A stretch of 64,000 nucleotides of DNA from WLWS01 sp965243105. GTDB taxonomy: Bacteria; Pseudomonadota; Gammaproteobacteria; Eutrophobiales; Eutrophobiaceae. Each line of letters opens with the position of its first letter. The stretch's first letter is position 1. Shown here one piece after another: positions 6,611-15,339 of this stretch. The stretch is from positions 372,001 to 436,000 of the forward strand of contig CBDEUC010000001.1 in assembly GCA_965243105.1 (NCBI GenBank), given 5' to 3'. Both the position numbers and the translations under genes were made by a program. The notes beneath the pieces are model-generated. The model was given only the letters and a program-made list of their open reading frames with translations, did not search any database and had not been told where the DNA came from.

Positions 6611-7519
6611 ATGCGTGCACTGGGCACATATACACTAAGGGGACACTGGCAGGCTGTCACCGTCGTCAGTGTTCTGTCCCTGCTGTCATTAATGATGCCA
6701 CTTGTTGGCTATTTTGGTTGTGGCGTACCCCTTGCGCTGATTGCCTTGCGCAAGGGCGGAAAGTTTGCCCTGCAGGTGATTGCCGGAAGCGTAGTGCTTT
6801 TTATCCTGCTGAGCCTGGTACTGGGTGTGCCCCTGTATTTTGTCCAGGGGGTACTGCTCATTGTATGGTTGCCGGTTTTTGCCTGTGCCCTGGTGCACAG
6901 GCTGACAGAAAGACCTGCCATGATGGCATTGGCAGCCGCAGCGCTGGCGCTGTTATACATTGTCATGATGTATATCGTCGTCGGTGACGTACAGGGCTGG
7001 TGGCTGGAGGCCTTGCGAAGCATTGACATGAGTGAGTTGCCGGCGGAACTGCAGGCGCAGTTTGAGCAATTTATCAAGCTGGCGCCGCCGGTCATCAATG
7101 CGGCGATTGCATCAAGCATCGTGGTGAGCCTTGTCATCACCTTGCTACTGGCCCGCTGGTGGCAGTCGGCCCTGTTTAACCCGGGTGGGTTTCAGCGCGA
7201 GTTCCATGAATTCCGCATACCCAGGCAGCTGGTCTTACCAACCCTGGCCCTGATGGGACTGTCGCTGCTGCAGGCGCAGCCATTTACCCCGCTGGTAAGG
7301 GAGGTGTTGGTGGTGTTCGTGGTGCTATACCTTTTTCATGGTATCGCCGCGGTACATCGCACGGTATTGCGCAGAAGCCTGTCGGTTAACTGGTTGATTG
7401 CAATGTATTGTTTGCTTTTTGTGCTACCCCAGCTGATGGTGCTGATGGTGGCCTGGATGGGCCTGACGGATTCCCTTATCGGGCGTGGCCTTGAAAACAG
7501 GCAGGATCCTGAGGAATGA
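6611..7519 (+). CDS. DUF2232-like polytopic inner membrane protein
   Basis: A 302-residue protein that is nearly all hydrophobic helix, with about eight predicted membrane spans (for example VSVLSLLSLMMPLVGYFG, VIAGSVVLFILLSLVLGVP, MMALAAAALALLYIVMMYIV). A hydrophilic stretch around residues 130-155 (EALRSIDMSELPAELQAQFE) lies between spans. Membrane proteins of the DUF2232/YybS type are commonly placed between rpsR and rplI in gammaproteobacteria. Their function is unknown, although a transport or envelope role is sometimes suspected. I assign the family by position and topology rather than by a diagnostic motif. It is probably cotranscribed with rpsR (58-bp gap) and rplI. Confidence 0.8.
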   Translation: MRALGTYTLRGHWQAVTVVSVLSLLSLMMPLVGYFGCGVPLALIALRKGGKFALQVIAGSVVLFILLSLVLGVPLYFVQGVLLIVWLPVFACALVHRLTERPAMMALAAAALALLYIVMMYIVVGDVQGWWLEALRSIDMSELPAELQAQFEQFIKLAPPVINAAIASSIVVSLVITLLLARWWQSALFNPGGFQREFHEFRIPRQLVLPTLALMGLSLLQAQPFTPLVREVLVVFVVLYLFHGIAAVHRTVLRRSLSVNWLIAMYCLLFVLPQLMVLMVAWMGLTDSLIGRGLENRQDPEE

Positions 7520-7586
7520 GGGCAGGGCAGCGACGACCCCTGGCTCTCGTGATATGATTGATAACTGAAAAATATGAGGTCTTAAG

Positions 7587-8039
7587 ATGGAAGTCATACT
7601 ACTGGAAAAAATTCAGAAACTGGGTGACCTGGGTCAACAGGTCAGGGTAAAGCCTGGCTATGGACGTAATTACCTGATCCCAAATGGAAAAGCTGTCCCC
7701 GCTACAGCGGATAACGTGGCAAAGTTCGAAGCACGACGCGAGGAACTGGAAAAAGCCCAGGCAGATGCACTGGCAAGCGCCGAAGCGCGTGCAAAGGGCA
7801 TGCAGGAACTGACCATCACTGTGAAGAAGAAAGCCGGCGCTGAAGGCAAGCTGTTTGGCTCCGTGGGAACCGCTGATATCTCCGAGGCCGTGACGGCGTC
7901 GGGTGAAGAACTCAACAAGCATGAAGTAATCCTCGCCGAGGGGCCCCTGCGCATGGTAGGTGAGCACGAAGTGGCCATCCATCTTCATGCTGATGTGAAC
8001 TTCAACATCAAGGTTGTGGTTGAAGCTGAAGACGATTAA
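7587..8039 (+). CDS. rplI: 50S ribosomal protein L9
   Basis: L9 is a two-domain dumbbell protein at the base of the L1 stalk that helps maintain reading frame. The N-terminal domain MEVILLEKIQKLGDLGQQVR and VKPGYGRNYLIPNGKAVPAT is diagnostic. A long connecting helix (KFEARREELEKAQADALASA) leads to the C-terminal rRNA-binding domain (KLFGSVGTADISEAV ... VAIHLHADVNFNIKVVVEAE). 150 residues is the usual length. Last ribosomal gene of the cluster; dnaB follows after 62 bp. Confidence 0.97.
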   Translation: MEVILLEKIQKLGDLGQQVRVKPGYGRNYLIPNGKAVPATADNVAKFEARREELEKAQADALASAEARAKGMQELTITVKKKAGAEGKLFGSVGTADISEAVTASGEELNKHEVILAEGPLRMVGEHEVAIHLHADVNFNIKVVVEAEDD

Positions 8040-8101
8040 AACATCATCCAGGTCTATTCGAGGTTTATAACGATAGCTGACTCTATGCACTAGATCGAAA
8101 A

Positions 8102-9523
8102 ATGCCCGACATTGCTCAAACTCCCGGCTCCGCAGACTCTGAAGTCAGTGCACTCAGGGTACCGCCACATTCAATTGAGGCAGAGCAGGCAGTGCTGGGC
8201 GGGCTTTTTCTCGACAAGGATGCCTGGATAAAAATTGTTGAACGTATCAAGGAAGAAGATTTTTATCGTCGTGACCATCGCATCATCTTCCAGGCCATTA
8301 CCGAGCTTGAATCCCAGGGGCAACCCTTTGATATCGTCACCACGGCAGAGTGGCTGGAAAATCACCAGCTGCTGGATGATGCCGGGGGCCTGAGCTACCT
8401 CGCGGCACTTGCCGAAAACACACCCAGCGCCAGCAACATAAGCGCCTACGCGGACATCGTTCGCAAGCGTTCCATCCTGAGGCAGTTGATCACTGCCACC
8501 ACCGATATCGGTGAGACGGTTTTTAATCCCATGGGACGCAGCAGTGAAGAAATACTCGATCATGCCGAGCAGTCTATTTTTGAGATCGCGGAGCAGGAAA
8601 ATCGCGGTCGAAAAAGCTACCGCCAGATAAAAGATCTCCTCGCCGTTGCCATCGACCGGGTTGATGAGCTGTTTCACAAGGACAACCCCATCACCGGTAT
8701 TGCAACCGGTTTTGATGACTTTGATGAGCGAACTGCGGGTCTGCAAAACTCTGACCTGATTATTGTTGCCGGTCGGCCATCCATGGGGAAGACGGCCTTT
8801 GCTATCAATATCGCGGAAAACGCTGCCATCAAGGAGAAGAAAACGGTAGCGATCTTCAGCATGGAAATGCCCGGCGAACAGCTTGCCATGCGTATGATGG
8901 CCTCACTGGGTCGCATCGACCAGCAGAAGCTGCGTACCGGTAAACTGCACGATGACGACTGGCCAAGACTGACCTCCACCGTGGCCATGATGCAGGAGAC
9001 AAAGTTATTTATCGACGACACGCCAGCCCTGACACCGGCGGAACTGCGTGCCCGCAGTCGACGCATCGCCAGGGAGCACGGTCTTGATTTGATTGTGGTG
9101 GATTACCTGCAGCTGATGCAGGTAGCCGGCACAACTGAAAACCGCGCAACGGAAATATCGGAAATTTCGCGTTCGCTTAAAGCCATGGCAAAGGAGCTGA
9201 ACGTGCCGGTGATTGCCCTGTCCCAGCTTAATCGAAGCCTGGAACAACGACCCAACAAGCGCCCGGTCATGTCAGACCTTCGCGAATCCGGCGCCATTGA
9301 ACAGGACGCTGACGTCATTACCTTTATTTATCGTGACGAGGTATACGACGAGGACAGTGTTGATAAAGGTATCGCTGAAATCATTATCGGAAAGCAGAGA
9401 AATGGTCCCATCGGAACCGTGAGGCTGGCTTTCCTGGGCCAGTTCACCCGCTTTGAAAACTATATCGAAGAGCAGCATTACGGTGAACGCCTGCCGCCAT
9501 CATTTATGCCGGGTGAGGAATGA
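8102..9523 (+). CDS. dnaB: Replicative DNA helicase DnaB
   Basis: A hexameric 5'-3' helicase that unwinds the replication fork. The 473-residue protein has the N-terminal DnaB domain (RVPPHSIEAEQAVLGGLFLD) and linker, then a RecA-like ATPase domain with Walker A GRPSMGKTAF (about residue 222), Walker B LDLIVVDYLQLM and the arginine-finger region GKQRNGPIGTVRLAF. No intein interrupts the ATPase motifs. The stop codon overlaps the alr start (ATGA), implying translational coupling. The rplI-dnaB-alr-radA order is typical of gammaproteobacteria. Confidence 0.97.
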   Translation: MPDIAQTPGSADSEVSALRVPPHSIEAEQAVLGGLFLDKDAWIKIVERIKEEDFYRRDHRIIFQAITELESQGQPFDIVTTAEWLENHQLLDDAGGLSYLAALAENTPSASNISAYADIVRKRSILRQLITATTDIGETVFNPMGRSSEEILDHAEQSIFEIAEQENRGRKSYRQIKDLLAVAIDRVDELFHKDNPITGIATGFDDFDERTAGLQNSDLIIVAGRPSMGKTAFAINIAENAAIKEKKTVAIFSMEMPGEQLAMRMMASLGRIDQQKLRTGKLHDDDWPRLTSTVAMMQETKLFIDDTPALTPAELRARSRRIAREHGLDLIVVDYLQLMQVAGTTENRATEISEISRSLKAMAKELNVPVIALSQLNRSLEQRPNKRPVMSDLRESGAIEQDADVITFIYRDEVYDEDSVDKGIAEIIIGKQRNGPIGTVRLAFLGQFTRFENYIEEQHYGERLPPSFMPGEE

Positions 9524-10605
9524 CTCGGCCAGCCAGGGTCATTATCGATCTCGCCGCACTCCGCCATAACTACTCCCGGGTTCAACAATTAGCCTCCGGT
9601 AGCCGTGTCGTTGCCGTCGTCAAGGCTGACGCCTATGGTCACGGTATAGTCAGGGTGGCCAGGGCACTTGAGCAGGCTGATGCTTTTGGTGTGGCCTGCC
9701 TGGAAGAGGCTGCCCAGCTGAGAAACGCGGGTATTAGCCAGCGAATTCTCCTGCTTGAAGGGCCCTATTCGACAGATGAGCTGGCAGCGGTAGCCGAGCT
9801 GGATCTTGACATCGTGGTCCACCACGAAAGCCAGCTGCAAATGTTGCGCCAGGCAAACGTACAGGGTGAGCTGACCGCCTGGTTAAAAGTCGATAGTGGC
9901 ATGCATCGACTGGGTTTTGACCCTGCCGAGGTGCCGGCAGTACTTGATGCCCTGCAGTCTGCCTCCGGGATAAACAAGATCATCATGATGACGCACCTCG
10001 CCACGGCCAACGAACCTGGTAACGAGATGAACCGGCAGCAGTTAGAAATATTCAAAAATGCTATCGACGGTTTCAAGGGTGAGTGTTCCATTGCAAACTC
10101 TGCCGCCACTATCAGTTTCGCCGAGAGTCACGGCGACTGGGTTCGGCCCGGCCTGATGCTCTACGGGGTATCACCACTGGAAGACGCCCAGGCCGGGGAT
10201 CACGATCTCAGGCCGGTAATGACGCTTCGTTCACAGCTTATTTCGGTAAAGAACATCAGCAAGGGAGAAAGTGTCGGCTACGGTGCCAGCTGGCGCTGTC
10301 CATCTGATACCACTATCGGCATCGTTGCCGCCGGCTATGGTGATGGTTTTCCCCGCCATGCACGCTCCGGGACACCAACGCTGGTCAATGGCCAGCGTGC
10401 GACCATCATTGGTAACGCCTCGATGGATATGCTGACGGTTGACCTGTCAGCACAGCCCGGTGCACAGGTGGGTGATGAAGTCGAGTTGTGGGGCAGTGCA
10501 TTACCCATCGAGGAAGTTGCCATGTATGCCGATACGGTTCCCTATGAATTACTTTGCGGCGTACACAAGCGCCTGACCTTTGAGGAAATCAATGGCCAGG
10601 GCTAA
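9520..10605 (+). CDS. alr: Alanine racemase
   Basis: A PLP-dependent enzyme converting L-alanine to D-alanine for peptidoglycan. The PLP lysine lies in the motif VAVVKADAYGHG (Lys about 34) and the catalytic tyrosine in GESVGYGASWR (about residue 255). The C-terminal beta domain includes GNASMDMLTVDLS and GDEVELWG. 361 residues is normal. The ATG at 9520 overlaps the dnaB stop codon by four bases and is preceded by GAGGA. Its own 3' end overlaps radA by 14 bases. Confidence 0.96.
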   Translation: MTRPARVIIDLAALRHNYSRVQQLASGSRVVAVVKADAYGHGIVRVARALEQADAFGVACLEEAAQLRNAGISQRILLLEGPYSTDELAAVAELDLDIVVHHESQLQMLRQANVQGELTAWLKVDSGMHRLGFDPAEVPAVLDALQSASGINKIIMMTHLATANEPGNEMNRQQLEIFKNAIDGFKGECSIANSAATISFAESHGDWVRPGLMLYGVSPLEDAQAGDHDLRPVMTLRSQLISVKNISKGESVGYGASWRCPSDTTIGIVAAGYGDGFPRHARSGTPTLVNGQRATIIGNASMDMLTVDLSAQPGAQVGDEVELWGSALPIEEVAMYADTVPYELLCGVHKRLTFEEINGQG

Positions 10606-11962
10606 GGTGCAATACATATGCAGCGAGTGCGGCACCGTCAGTATCAAGTGGTCGGGCCAGTGCCCTGACTGCCAGAGCTGGAATACCCTAAACGAGGAAA
10701 CCGTCGGTGCCACCGGTGCCGATGCAGCGCGCGTCCGCTCACACCTCGCCGCGCCGGCCGAGGTACGTAGCCTTGATAACCTGGAGTTTTCCGAGGAACC
10801 CCGCCAGGGCACGGGCATGGGAGAGCTTGATCGCGTGATTGGTGGCGGCCTTGTTCCCGGTTCAGTGATCCTTATCGGCGGCGATCCGGGGATAGGCAAA
10901 TCCACGGTCCTGATCCAGGCGCTGTCTTCCATAGCAGCGCAGGGCAAGATGAAGACCCTGTATGTCAGTGGCGAGGAATCCGTGCAACAAATCGGCCTGC
11001 GCGCGCAGCGGCTCGGCCTGCCGCTCGAGCAACTGCGCATCTACACGGAAAACCATCTCGAAAGTATTCTTGAAACGGCCAGCCGTGAAGAACCCTCGGT
11101 AATTGTGATTGACTCCATTCAAACCATGTACACCGAGGTCTCCAGCGCAGCCCCCGGGGCTGTCAGCCAGGTGCGTGAAACGGCCGCGCAACTGGTGCGT
11201 TATGCCAAGCAGAAAAATACCACGGTGTTGCTGGTCGGGCACGTTACCAAGGAGGGTTCACTGGCCGGGCCCCGCGTGCTGGAACACATGGTTGATACCG
11301 TACTGTATTTTGAAGGGGACAGCGGCAGTCGTTTTCGCCTGATACGCGCGGTAAAAAACCGCTTTGGTGCGGTTAATGAAATCGGGGTTTTTGCCATGAC
11401 CGACCGCGGACTGAGGGAAGTCAGCAATCCCTCGGCAATCTTCCTGTCAAGGCACGAAGAAGAAGTCCCGGGCAGCGTCATTACGGTGACCCGTGAAGGT
11501 ACACGTCCCATGCTTGTTGAAGTACAGGCACTGGTGGATGAATCCCACCTTAACCAGCCCAGGCGAGTCAGCATTGGCCTGGAGCAAAACCGGCTGGTCA
11601 TGCTACTGGCGATACTCAATCGTCACGCCGGTATAGCCAGCCACGACCAGGATATCTTTATCAACGTGGTAGGTGGCGTACGTATCAGCGAGACGGCTGC
11701 AGACCTGCCCATCATCCTTGCAGTGCTGTCGAGCCTGAAAAGCCAGCCACTGCCCTCGGATCTCGTGGTATTTGGTGAACTCGGCCTCGCCGGTGAAATA
11801 CGACCCGTGCAAAATGGTCCGGAGCGACTCAATGAAGCCGCTCGACAGGGATTCAAACGCGCTATTGTTCCGCTGGCGAACAAGCCACGCGAGGCCATAG
11901 ACAATTTTGAAGTAACGACGGTGAGTCGTTTAAGCGATGTACTCGAGGCAGGAATTTTCTAG
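10592..11962 (+). CDS. radA: DNA repair protein RadA
   Basis: A RecA-like ATPase that promotes branch migration and extension of recombination intermediates. From ATG at 10592 (preceded by TGAGGAAATCA, a good ribosome binding site) it is 456 residues. A C4 zinc finger (CSECGTVSIKWSGQCPDC) opens the protein, followed by Walker A GGDPGIGKST, the RadA-specific KNRFG motif (AVKNRFGAVNE) and a C-terminal Lon-like domain (GGVRISETAADLPIILAVLS). An upstream TTG at 10580 is in frame but less likely. The gene overlaps alr and ends the + strand run; corB converges from the other side. Confidence 0.96.
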   Translation: MARAKVQYICSECGTVSIKWSGQCPDCQSWNTLNEETVGATGADAARVRSHLAAPAEVRSLDNLEFSEEPRQGTGMGELDRVIGGGLVPGSVILIGGDPGIGKSTVLIQALSSIAAQGKMKTLYVSGEESVQQIGLRAQRLGLPLEQLRIYTENHLESILETASREEPSVIVIDSIQTMYTEVSSAAPGAVSQVRETAAQLVRYAKQKNTTVLLVGHVTKEGSLAGPRVLEHMVDTVLYFEGDSGSRFRLIRAVKNRFGAVNEIGVFAMTDRGLREVSNPSAIFLSRHEEEVPGSVITVTREGTRPMLVEVQALVDESHLNQPRRVSIGLEQNRLVMLLAILNRHAGIASHDQDIFINVVGGVRISETAADLPIILAVLSSLKSQPLPSDLVVFGELGLAGEIRPVQNGPERLNEAARQGFKRAIVPLANKPREAIDNFEVTTVSRLSDVLEAGIF

Positions 11963-11988
11963 GCCATATTCGTCCCTGTTTTCCGCGC

Positions 11989-13284
11989 CTAATCCGCCGG
12001 GTTTTCCTCCTTCTCTTCGTCCTCGAATTTCTCAAGCCTGACTTTTTTCACGGCGTTGTCCACCGCCTGAGTAATGGTCATAGTCACGCCACCCAGCCTG
12101 AGACTGGTACCGGGCTCCGGTATGCTTTCAAGATGCTCAAGGATAAGTCCATTGAGGGTCTTGGGCCCGTCAACCGGCAGGGTCCAGCCAAGCTGCTTGT
12201 TGATCTCGCGAAGTGGTGCGGTCCCGTCAACGATAAAGCTGCCGTCCTCCTGTGGGTGTATGTCCTGGTTATAGGTCTGCAGGTCAGTGGTGAATTCACC
12301 TACTATCTCTTCCAGGATATCTTCCAGGGTCACCAGCCCCTGTATGTTGCCGTATTCATCAACCACGAAACCGATGCGTCTTTTTTCTCTTTGAAAGTTC
12401 ATCATCTGGGTATGCAGGGCGGTGCCAAGAGGCGCGAAGTAGGGTTCCACCACGTTGTCCTCGAGGATCTCGCGTAGCGCTTCTTCCTTTCTTGAACCCT
12501 TTAACAGCCTGGGTATTTCCCGAACATGCAATACACCGACGATGTTGTCGATGTTGTCGCGATAAAGCGGAAGCCGGGTGTGGTTAACGCGTGTCAGGGT
12601 ATCAAAAATTTCCGCGGTAGAATCATTCAGGTCAACACCGTCGATTTCACCTCTTGGTACCATGATTTCATCGATGGTGATGTTTTCAAGGTCAAGAATA
12701 CTCAGCAGCATTTTCTGGTGCCGGCGCGGGATCATGCTGCCGGCCTCCAGCACCACGGTGCGCAGCTCTTCACGGCTCAGGGCGGTATCGGATGACTCAC
12801 CGACATTAACCTTGAGAACAGCCAGCAGGGTATTGGAGATACGATTAATGACCCAGACAAAGGGATACAGGATCTTGCCAAGTGGCGTGAGAATGTAGGC
12901 TGCCGGGAACGCTATTTTCTCCGGGTAAAGTGCCGCAAGGGTTTTTGGCGCGACCTCGGCAAAAATCAGGATGACCGCGGTGAGAATAAAGGGTGCAACC
13001 GCGATACCGATCTCACCCATGAGTCGAATCGCCACTACCGTTGCCAGCGAAGCAGCAAAGATGTTCACCAGGTTGTTGCCAAGCAGGATAAGACCGATGA
13101 GACGATCGGGTCGTTTCAACAATGCCTCTACCAGCATGGCACTTCGGTTCCTGTCTTCAGAAAGATGCCGCAGTCGATAACGGTTGAGTGCCATCATGCC
13201 TGTTTCGGAACTGGAAAAGAACGCCGACAGGACGATCAACAGGAACAGGATCATGAAAAGAATTGATATGGGAATATCGTTCAT
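11989..13284 (-). CDS. CorB/CorC-type CNNM-family membrane protein (magnesium/cobalt homeostasis)
   Basis: A 431-residue protein with the DUF21/CNNM transmembrane domain (residues about 5-190; MNDIPISILFMILFLLIVLS, AFFSSSETGMMALNRYRL), two CBS domains (IMVPRGEIDGVDLNDS ... LPLYRDNIDNIVGVLHV and GFVVDEYGNIQGLVTLEDIL) and a C-terminal CorC_HlyC domain (DGSFIVDGTAPLREINKQLG). The family (E. coli YfjD/CorB) is linked to magnesium or cobalt efflux and resistance. E. coli has the neighbouring order ffh-ypjD-corB, which is recognisable here. The C-terminus is Glu/Lys-rich. Substrate is not determined by sequence. Confidence 0.88.
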   Translation of the reverse strand: MNDIPISILFMILFLLIVLSAFFSSSETGMMALNRYRLRHLSEDRNRSAMLVEALLKRPDRLIGLILLGNNLVNIFAASLATVVAIRLMGEIGIAVAPFILTAVILIFAEVAPKTLAALYPEKIAFPAAYILTPLGKILYPFVWVINRISNTLLAVLKVNVGESSDTALSREELRTVVLEAGSMIPRRHQKMLLSILDLENITIDEIMVPRGEIDGVDLNDSTAEIFDTLTRVNHTRLPLYRDNIDNIVGVLHVREIPRLLKGSRKEEALREILEDNVVEPYFAPLGTALHTQMMNFQREKRRIGFVVDEYGNIQGLVTLEDILEEIVGEFTTDLQTYNQDIHPQEDGSFIVDGTAPLREINKQLGWTLPVDGPKTLNGLILEHLESIPEPGTSLRLGGVTMTITQAVDNAVKKVRLEKFEDEEKEENPAD

Positions 13285-13400
13285 ATGCTTCCTCGTGATG
13301 AATTAGCAGATAGACAGGATTTCGAAATGCGTTCCAGGTATTACCTGGACCTGCATGCACAGAACGCAGACTCGCCACGAGTACTTCCATGTAGGCTCAA

Positions 13401-13422
13401 CGAAGGCCATCCCTGGCCTTCG
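13401..13422. other. Inverted repeat between ypjD-like gene and corB
   Basis: CGAAGGCC (13401-13408) and GGCCTTCG (13415-13422) form a perfect 8-bp stem with loop ATCCCT in the 180-bp gap between the two minus-strand genes. There is no T-run in the minus direction, so it is not a standard intrinsic terminator; it may be an mRNA-stabilising or regulatory hairpin. Confidence 0.4.
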
Positions 13423-13466
13423 AAGGTCTGCTTTTCTATGCACTGCAGGTCCACAATAGATTGGTC

Positions 13467-14273
13467 TTAAACTCGCTGAAGAATAAGTTCCAGTACAAAC
13501 TTTGAACCGAAGTAGGCAAGGATTAACAGCGCGAAGCCACCCAGTGTCCAGCGGATCAGGACCTTCCCACGCCAGCCCCAGGCCCATCGACCAAACAGCA
13601 CCAGGGCAAACATCAGCCAGGCAAGAATGGAGAAGACAATCTTGTGGGACAGGTGTTGATGCAGGATATCTTCAACAAACATCAGGCCCGAGGACACGCT
13701 CAGGCTGAGAAGGAAAAAACCAAGCGCAATAAGCTGGACCAGCAGGTCCTCCATGGACTGCATGGGTGGCAACATGCGCAGGCTTCCGCGGGGATGCTTG
13801 TTGTGCAACTGGTGCTCCTGGAACGCCAGCACCAGGGACTGCACCGCTGCGATACAAAGCAGGCTGTAGGCACAAACGGATAGAAGAATATGAAGACGCA
13901 GGCCGACACCCATGTCCTGGGGCAGGATGTAGGTGTGTGGCATCAGCGTATCCAGTAACAGGGACAGTGCCGTGGCCGGCAGGAAAATGATACAGAGATT
14001 ATCGACTGGCCTGACCGTGCTTGAAATAAGCACTACCGTGGCAATAACCCAGCTGATAAGCGAAAGGGCACTGTAAAATGCCAGGTTCAGACCCTCGCTG
14101 GTCACCGTGCTCTGGTAAAGTGCCAGCGCGTGCAGCAGTATTGCGGTGAAACCCAGCAGCAGGACCGGAGTTTTAGCGCTGAGCGCCGAATTTTCGTTTA
14201 ATTTGTAGTACTTCAGGCCAATCCATGCAGTGGTAGCCAGGTACGCGACAATCGCAATGTATGCCCAGAGCAA
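13467..14273 (-). CDS. CcsA/YpjD-like cytochrome c assembly membrane protein
   Basis: A 268-residue polytopic membrane protein with about eight spans (YIAIVAYLATTAWIGLKYY, VLLLGFTAILLHALALYQS, LHILLSVCAYSLLCIAAVQS). It matches inner-membrane proteins of the CcsA/CcmC superfamily such as E. coli YpjD, found next to ffh. Members of the superfamily handle haem; conserved histidines are visible (LLHALALYQ, RLHILLSVCAYS, HQHLSHKIVFS). The start is a TTG at 14273 preceded by AGGAA, since no ATG lies nearby. It is divergent from the aspartate dehydrogenase-ffh pair. Whether this protein moves haem is unproven. Confidence 0.8.
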   Translation of the reverse strand: MLWAYIAIVAYLATTAWIGLKYYKLNENSALSAKTPVLLLGFTAILLHALALYQSTVTSEGLNLAFYSALSLISWVIATVVLISSTVRPVDNLCIIFLPATALSLLLDTLMPHTYILPQDMGVGLRLHILLSVCAYSLLCIAAVQSLVLAFQEHQLHNKHPRGSLRMLPPMQSMEDLLVQLIALGFFLLSLSVSSGLMFVEDILHQHLSHKIVFSILAWLMFALVLFGRWAWGWRGKVLIRWTLGGFALLILAYFGSKFVLELILQRV

Positions 14274-14507
14274 TTCCTGATTCCTGAAATTAACTGCCCG
14301 CTAGTGTAACCCTTTCTTTGCAATAATGCCCGCCTGATAAAGTGGGAAGATGACATTTTTAAGCAATAAGAACAGATAGTTATACAGTTCCGCCGAGGTT
14401 TTCTATACAATAGGTGCCTGGTATAAGCCCGTGACCCCGATGTATTTTCCGAGTAAGCAGTTCGTTTTCCAGTCATTTGAAAAATCCCGCAAGGGCGAGG
14501 CTGTTTT

Positions 14508-15311
14508 ATGCGTGTAGGCCTGGTAGGACTGGGTGGTATGGGGAAAGTTGTCGCGGCCGAGCTTCTGCAACAGCCCGACTCCGCCCTGCAGCTATGCGGC
14601 GCTATTGTCGCCAGCGAGGATTTTGACGAGGTGAAGGCCAGCCTTGAGCTCGACATACCCCTGCTAAGTAGTATCGACGAACTGATGCAGGCAAAACCAT
14701 CCATCATTGCCGAGGTGGCCGGTCATGGCGCGGTCAATGAATTTGCCGAGATGATCCTGGCCAGCGGTACGGATCTGCTGGTCATCTCCACCGGGGCACT
14801 GGCGAATGATGCACTTTACCAGCGCCTGCAGGATACCGCCCGCGCCAATGGCAGCCGGTTGCTGTTACCTGCTGGCGCCGTGGGCGGTATTGATGCACTG
14901 GGTGCGGCACGGCTTGCCGGCATCGACAACGTTATCTACAGGGCATTCAAGCCGGCCATGGCCTGGTGGGGAACCAGTGCCGAGGACGATCTTGATCTTG
15001 CGACCTTGAAGGAAAGCACCTGTTTTTACCAGGGCACGGCGCGGGAAGCGGCGCTGGCCTATCCAAAGAACAGTAACGTTGCAGCCACGGTGGCCCTGGC
15101 CGGCGTGGGCTTTGATGAGACCCGCGTCGAGCTTGTGGCAGACCCGCACACCAGCGAAAATACGCACGAAATCGAAGTGACGGCAAAGAGCGGTTCATTT
15201 CGAATCGAGTTGGCCGGCAAGCCACTGCCGGATAGCCCGAAAACATCCGCCCTGGCAGCTTACAGTGTTGCAAGGTGCCTGCTGGGCCTTGAACAGCCCG
15301 TCGTTATATAG
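14508..15311 (+). CDS. nadX: Aspartate dehydrogenase (NadX-like)
   Basis: Oxidises L-aspartate to iminoaspartate with NAD(P), feeding NAD biosynthesis in place of L-aspartate oxidase. The 267-residue protein has an N-terminal Rossmann motif (MRVGLVGLGGMGKVVAAEL), the conserved segment LLLPAGAVGGIDALGAAR, and the C-terminal catalytic motif around VADPHTSENTHEIEVTAKSG with family-conserved histidines. Length fits the family (about 265). It precedes ffh by 28 bp and may share its transcript, although no functional link to SRP is known. The nadX assignment rests on motifs; no nadA or nadC gene is in the window to support it. Confidence 0.85.
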   Translation: MRVGLVGLGGMGKVVAAELLQQPDSALQLCGAIVASEDFDEVKASLELDIPLLSSIDELMQAKPSIIAEVAGHGAVNEFAEMILASGTDLLVISTGALANDALYQRLQDTARANGSRLLLPAGAVGGIDALGAARLAGIDNVIYRAFKPAMAWWGTSAEDDLDLATLKESTCFYQGTAREAALAYPKNSNVAATVALAGVGFDETRVELVADPHTSENTHEIEVTAKSGSFRIELAGKPLPDSPKTSALAAYSVARCLLGLEQPVVI

Positions 15312-15339
15312 ATAAAAAACCAGGAAAAAGGAAGCAAGC